This document shows positions 12,167-12,175 of a stretch of DNA of 12,175 bases, one piece after another. Below the pieces are notes generated by a model that was given only the letters and a program-made list of their open reading frames with translations, did not search any database and was not told the origin of the DNA. The translations under genes and the position numbers were made by a program. Each line of letters starts with the position of its first letter. Positions within the stretch are counted from its first letter, which is position 1. The stretch is from CAVSUR01 sp052143655 (GTDB lineage: Bacteria; Actinomycetota; Actinomycetes; Streptosporangiales; Streptosporangiaceae): the NCBI GenBank assembly GCA_052143655.1, contig JBKQSL010000400.1, positions 1 through 12,175 on the forward strand, read 5' to 3'.

Positions 12167-12175
12167 GGCGCTGCC

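Overview
The base composition is very high in G+C. Codons end mostly in G or C, GTG and ATG starts with 4-base GTGA/ATGA overlaps are common, and there are WhiB, mycoredoxin and ANTAR proteins. This points to an actinobacterium. The block mycoredoxin - UvrD2-like helicase - WhiB7 - ABC1 kinase matches the order I recall from Mycobacterium tuberculosis (mrx1, uvrD2, whiB7, Rv3197) and is probably chromosomal. I cannot name the genus.

Left part (1-2634, + strand): the last three genes of a tightly packed cluster. They are the low-complexity Pro/Ala/Ser tail of a protein that starts outside the window, a membrane-anchored protein shaped like a VirB8/TcpC conjugation component, and a membrane-anchored two-domain peptidoglycan hydrolase (lytic transglycosylase plus NlpC/P60). 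Together they look like the end of a type IV secretion or conjugation-type cluster. A hairpin at 2671-2700 closes it.

Middle-left (2802-5003, - strand): a Tat-exported esterase preceded by a tiny overlapping ORF, then an ANTAR RNA-binding antiterminator overlapping a mycoredoxin gene by 4 bases. A promoter resembling the SigR/SigH thiol-stress consensus lies upstream of mycoredoxin, so the redox enzyme and the antiterminator are probably one oxidative-stress transcript.

Middle (5218-9312, + strand): a UvrD2-like helicase lacking the usual HRDC end, a TesB acyl-CoA thioesterase, then whiB7 and a small charged protein. The roughly 460-base whiB7 leader is the richest part of the window. It has an A6 tract three bases upstream of a -35 hexamer (the layout of a WhiB7-dependent promoter), a 95-codon upstream ORF with a near-perfect Shine-Dalgarno, a strong 15-bp hairpin just after that ORF, and an 8-base copy of the hairpin's right arm inside the ORF that can pair with its left arm. 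This is a complete layout for antibiotic-sensing transcription attenuation.

Right part (9407-12166): an ABC1/AarF-family kinase and a secreted Cys/Trp-rich protein of unknown function (- strand), then a divergent flavin-binding split-barrel protein of the pyridoxamine-phosphate-oxidase superfamily (+ strand). A perfect 16-bp hairpin with the kinase stop codon in its loop separates the convergent whiB7 and kinase units. I saw no tRNA, rRNA, CRISPR array or insertion sequence.
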